NCBI GenBank assembly: GCA_046331225.1
Contig: JAXLRF010000016.1
Span: 1-64,000 of the forward strand
Length of the DNA: 64,000 nt
Origin: VFMC01 sp046331225
GTDB taxonomy: Bacteria; Actinomycetota; Acidimicrobiia; Acidimicrobiales; Ilumatobacteraceae
Direction of reading: 5' to 3'
In this document: piece by piece, positions 61,632 through 64,000 of the stretch
Layout of the letters: every line of letters starts with the position of its first letter
Numbering within the stretch: the first letter of the stretch is position 1
The notes under the pieces: model-generated
What the model saw: the letters and a program-made list of their open reading frames with translations, nothing else
Told to the model about the DNA's origin: nothing
Databases searched by the model: none
Position numbers and translations under genes: made by a program

Positions 61632-61666
61632 TCGCGCATCGTCTCGCCCAGCGAGAGGATTCGCGA
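61632..61666. terminator. Nested hairpin between convergent genes
   Basis: TCTCGC-CCA-GCGAGA (61642-61656) sits inside an outer TCGCG/CGCGA pair (61632-61636 with 61662-61666), between the convergent acyltransferase and DinB genes. A bidirectional terminator is possible. Confidence 0.3.
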
Positions 61667-61679
61667 TCGGAACGACGGG

Positions 61680-62261
61680 CTACTGGCCGATGCGGCCGTC
61701 GATGCACTCGCGCAGCAGGTCGGCGTGGCCCATGTGACGGGCGTACTCCTGGATCATGCCGACGAGCATCTCGCGCAGCGAGGTCGGGTTGCCGCCGCTG
61801 CCGTGCTGGTTGTCGAGATCGTCCGCGGTCACGTCGAGATCAGTGGCGTCGGCGACGAACTGCTCGGCGAAGTCCACCTCGGCGCGCCACGATGCCCACG
61901 CCTCGGCCACCACGTCGGGGTCGCCGACCGCGTCGTCGAAGTCGCCGTCGCGGTTGGTCGGCGAGCAGTAGAGCCGGGGCGCTTCCTCCCCCGCCATCAG
62001 CACGCGGAACGTGCCACGCTCGACCTCCGCCAGGTGTCGCACGAGCCCGAGCAGCGACATCGTCGACGGCGGGATCGGTCGTCGCGCCATCTGCACGGCA
62101 TCGAGGCCGGCGCACTTCAGCTCGAGCGTGAGCCGCTGGCAGCGCAGCGCCTCGACCAGGGTGGTGCGTTCGTCCCCGAGCACCGGGCCGTGCTCGCGCG
62201 GGTCGTCGTCGGACGGGTTGCCGTCCTCGGTGAACATGTCGGCACGTCGTCGTTCGGCCAT
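61680..62261 (-). CDS. DinB-like (DUF664) four-helix-bundle protein
   Basis: 193 aa. The three metal-binding histidines of the DinB/mycothiol-dependent fold are visible: LVRHLAEVE near residue 75 and the pair in ARHMGHADLLREC near 175-178. DUF664 proteins are often thiol-dependent S-transferases; mycothiol use is expected in actinobacteria but not shown. CACGAT lies 6 nt before the ATG. Confidence 0.87.
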   Translation of the reverse strand: MAERRRADMFTEDGNPSDDDPREHGPVLGDERTTLVEALRCQRLTLELKCAGLDAVQMARRPIPPSTMSLLGLVRHLAEVERGTFRVLMAGEEAPRLYCSPTNRDGDFDDAVGDPDVVAEAWASWRAEVDFAEQFVADATDLDVTADDLDNQHGSGGNPTSLREMLVGMIQEYARHMGHADLLRECIDGRIGQ

Positions 62262-62307
62262 GGCACGATCGTGTCAGCCCCGGCGACATGCCTCCAGCGG
62301 ATTGCGG

Positions 62308-62469
62308 TCAGAGCAACGCGACGATCACGGCACCGATCACGGCACCGACCACGGCGACGGCACCGACGAGCCACGTCCACGGGTGCCGTCGACGCGGCTC
62401 GGCGAACGCCGCCTCGTCGAACGTCGCGTACTGCACCGGAGCCCCGGTCGTGAGTCCTTCACCGAGCAT
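62308..62469 (-). CDS. Small single-pass membrane protein
   Basis: 53 aa. A soluble N-terminal half (LGEGLTTGAPVQYATFDEAA) and basic patch RRRHPWTW precede one transmembrane helix of Val/Ala/Gly type at the C-terminus. GGAGG lies 6-10 nt before ATG 62469, supporting a real gene. No family recognised. Confidence 0.6.
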   Translation of the reverse strand: MLGEGLTTGAPVQYATFDEAAFAEPRRRHPWTWLVGAVAVVGAVIGAVIVALL

Positions 62470-62558
62470 CGCACACCTCCACTCGCTGGCTGCCGCCAGC
62501 ATGCGCCCGCGAACCGTTCCTGTCGAGCGCCCGCTCGCCCGTCCCTGCCGTCCAGCGT

Positions 62559-62828
62559 CCTGGGCGCCACCACGTCGCGCCGACCAGCCGCGGTGAGTCC
62601 TCACTGGCGCCCAGGTCAGACCGGCCGATGTCCTGGGCGCCAGTGAGTCCGGATCACCAGCGGATTCACAGGTGGGTGGCGCCCAGAACAGCGGGACCTC
62701 CTGGGCGCCATGCCATCGATCCCACCAGCGGCGGTGAGACCCTCACTGGCACCCAGGACAGGGGCACCCTCGTCCAGGGCGCCAGCACCTCTCCATCATC
62801 AGCAGGTTCGCGGACGCGTGGCGCCCAG
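62559..62828. repeat. Four tandem palindromic units with CTGGGCGCCA arms
   Basis: In the 368-bp gap between a small gene and the acyltransferase, four units of about 55-58 bp follow each other: 62559-62615, 62632-62686, 62700-62757 and 62774-62828. Each starts with (C)CTGGGCGCCA or a one-base variant and ends with its reverse complement TGGCGCCCAG(G). The cores vary but share CCAGC-G-GGTGAG-like bases. They are spaced about 70 bp start to start. The same arms are found at 12503-12557 and 12587-12641. They are not CRISPR, since the arms are inverted within each unit and the spacers between units are short and irregular. Confidence 0.85.
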
Positions 62829-62837
62829 AAGGTGTCC

Positions 62838-63752
62838 TCAGTAGCCGGGGTCGCTGGGCCAGTTCGGTTGGAACATGTGCCACTGCTCGGGGGCGCGGCG
62901 GATCAGGAACTCGAGCTCGTGCGCGAGCAGCTGGGTCACCCGGGCGACGTCGTCGCGCAAGCCCGGACCGAGGCGATGCGTCGGCACCGGCGGGCGAACG
63001 ATCGCGTGGTGTCCGTTGTAACGCGGCGTGAAGTACACGCCCGTCGGCAGGATCGGCGCGCCCGTCCGGATCGACAGCGTGGCCGGGCCGGCGGGCAGCG
63101 TGGTGCGCTCGCCGAAGAACTCGACCTCCACACCCGTGCGATCGAGATCGCGGTCGCACAGCAGGCACACCACCTCGTTGTCGCGCAACGCCTTCAGCAC
63201 GGTGCTGCCCGCCTTGGGGCCGAGCGGCACGACGTTCATCCCGAGGTCCTTGCGCAGCTCGGCGAACCACTCGAACAGCTCGGGCGGCTCGAGCGGCTCG
63301 ACCACGACGGTCATCTTGTGACCCTGATCGGTCATCCACCGGCCCGCCCACTCCCAGCCACCGAGGTGCGGCAGCGCGAGGATCACACCGTTGCCCCGCT
63401 CGAGCGCCGGCAGGATGTGCTCGCGGTAGCCCTCCTTGGTGAAGCCCCGCTCGACGGCCTGCTTCGACATCGTCGGCAGCCGGAAGCTCTCGACGTAGTA
63501 GCGCGCATAACTGTCGAACGCCGTCTGCGTCGCCACCCGCAGCGCGGCGCCACCGAGACGCGGGTTGATCCGACGCAGGTGCCGCTGGAACATCTCGCGC
63601 TTGGCCGGGCTCGCCATGCTGGCGCTGAACCCGATCGACGACGCCGCGGCCGCTGCGAGCGGGCCCGGCGTGAGGCGGGCGGCGAGTGCGCCGAGGCGAT
63701 AGGCGCTCACCGTGGCCGCGTCGGTGAACGGGCTGCGCTCGGTGTCGCTCAT
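62838..63752 (-). CDS. Phosphatidylinositol mannoside acyltransferase-like (PatA/HtrB family)
   Basis: 304 aa lysophospholipid-acyltransferase fold (LpxL/HtrB superfamily). LALPHLGGWEWAG near residue 125 contains the catalytic His and, four residues on, the acidic partner (HxxxxE). CDRDLDRTGVEVEFFG near 190 and PAGPATLSIRTGAPILP near 211 are typical. In mycobacteria the equivalent adds a fatty acid to the PIM mannose and lies between pgsA and pimA. Here it follows the pgsA-like gene by 22 nt. Confidence 0.9.
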   Translation of the reverse strand: MSDTERSPFTDAATVSAYRLGALAARLTPGPLAAAAASSIGFSASMASPAKREMFQRHLRRINPRLGGAALRVATQTAFDSYARYYVESFRLPTMSKQAVERGFTKEGYREHILPALERGNGVILALPHLGGWEWAGRWMTDQGHKMTVVVEPLEPPELFEWFAELRKDLGMNVVPLGPKAGSTVLKALRDNEVVCLLCDRDLDRTGVEVEFFGERTTLPAGPATLSIRTGAPILPTGVYFTPRYNGHHAIVRPPVPTHRLGPGLRDDVARVTQLLAHELEFLIRRAPEQWHMFQPNWPSDPGY

Positions 63753-63774
63753 GTGCGGTCGCTCGCCGGAACGG

Positions 63775-63999
63775 TCAGCGCGGCTGGCGGTCGGTGTCGC
63801 GACGAGCCTGGCCGCTGAGGCGCGAGATGCGCGTGCGACGGCGCTCGGTGCGCACCACCTTGCGGCTCTGCCGGCGGCTGCGACGCATCTCGATCTTGGC
63901 CCGGGTGACCGGCGCGACGTCGGCCTGCTTCCACACCTTCACGAACCGCTGCACGGCCGTGATCGCGGTGAGGACGAGCATCACCCACAGGATCGGGAT
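63775..63999 (-). CDS. CDP-alcohol phosphatidyltransferase (PgsA1-like), 3' end
   Basis: Partial: the frame is open to the window edge and reads IPILWVMLVLTAITAVQR and on, the last transmembrane helix and typical TAVQR-containing end of actinobacterial phosphatidylinositol-phosphate synthases. A basic tail of about 45 aa (RRSRRQSRKVVRTERRRTRI) follows. The catalytic motif lies outside the window. The call rests on this ending and on the acyltransferase next door. An internal GTG at 63984 is not the true start. Confidence 0.6.
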   Translation of the reverse strand: MPILWVMLVLTAITAVQRFVKVWKQADVAPVTRAKIEMRRSRRQSRKVVRTERRRTRISRLSGQARRDTDRQPR

Positions 64000-64000
64000 C

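Noticed and set aside
62559..62828. CRISPR array
   Set aside because: The repeated bases are inverted pairs inside each unit, the conserved arms are only 10-11 bp, spacings vary, and no cas gene is present.

Overview
This window comes from a high-GC actinobacterium. The best guess is a member of the Acidimicrobiia (Ilumatobacter-like). The grounds are phosphatidylinositol-mannoside genes, probable F420-dependent enzymes, actinobacterial gene order, and many genes that appear to lack a leader and to start 6-8 nt after a TAnnnT -10 box. Coding density is very high. No rRNA, tRNA or CRISPR was seen. The organism assignment is inference from gene content, not from a marker gene.

Layout. 1-6.1 kb: a divergent PPOX / unknown gene pair, then transketolase, transaldolase, a LOG-family protein and a MOSC protein. 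6.1-18 kb (mostly minus strand): a three-part glycolate oxidase whose GlcF is separated from GlcD/GlcE by a phosphotransferase, a Nei-type DNA glycosylase and a stand-alone C-A-T-TE peptide synthetase with an iron-box-like site upstream; then rarA with two small membrane-protein genes. 18-25.2 kb: a membrane protein, a Nudix hydrolase, a DUF559 nuclease gene boxed in by inverted palindromes, aspS, hisS and an SDR. 25.3-30.2 kb: a small membrane protein, azlCD, a beta-propeller protein and a Baeyer-Villiger-type monooxygenase. 30.3-38.6 kb (minus): relA, apt, secF, secD, yajC, tgt, queA. 38.6-43.3 kb (plus): dienelactone hydrolase and an EfeUOB iron-uptake operon carrying an extra EfeO-like cupredoxin lipoprotein. 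43.4-51.7 kb (minus): ruvBAC, a beta-hydroxyacid dehydrogenase, a peroxiredoxin, yebC, pdxT, pdxS, a DUF3048 lipoprotein and htpX. 51.8-64 kb: a TesB-like thioesterase, thiolase, lemA, pimA, an F420-type oxidoreductase, a PhyH dioxygenase, an SDR, an M20 peptidase, a wax ester synthase/DGAT, a DinB protein, four palindromic repeats, a PIM acyltransferase and the 3' end of a pgsA-like gene.

How it fits together. The minus-strand backbone (pgsA, acyltransferase, pimA, pdxS, pdxT, yebC, ruvCAB, yajC-secD-secF, apt, relA, hisS, aspS, rarA) resembles the ancestral actinobacterial order. It is opened up by accessory insertions, several of them on the plus strand (efe operon, thioesterase, beta-propeller gene). 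Iron is a recurring theme: the efe operon has a perfect 8-bp inverted repeat upstream and the peptide synthetase has a DtxR/IdeR-like site.

The most unusual structures are two families of intergenic palindromes. One pair flanks the DUF559 gene as 21-bp perfect terminal inverted repeats, forming a compact cassette of about 1 kb. The other family (arms CTGGGCGCC, about 55 bp) occurs six times, at 12.5-12.6 and 62.6-62.8 kb.
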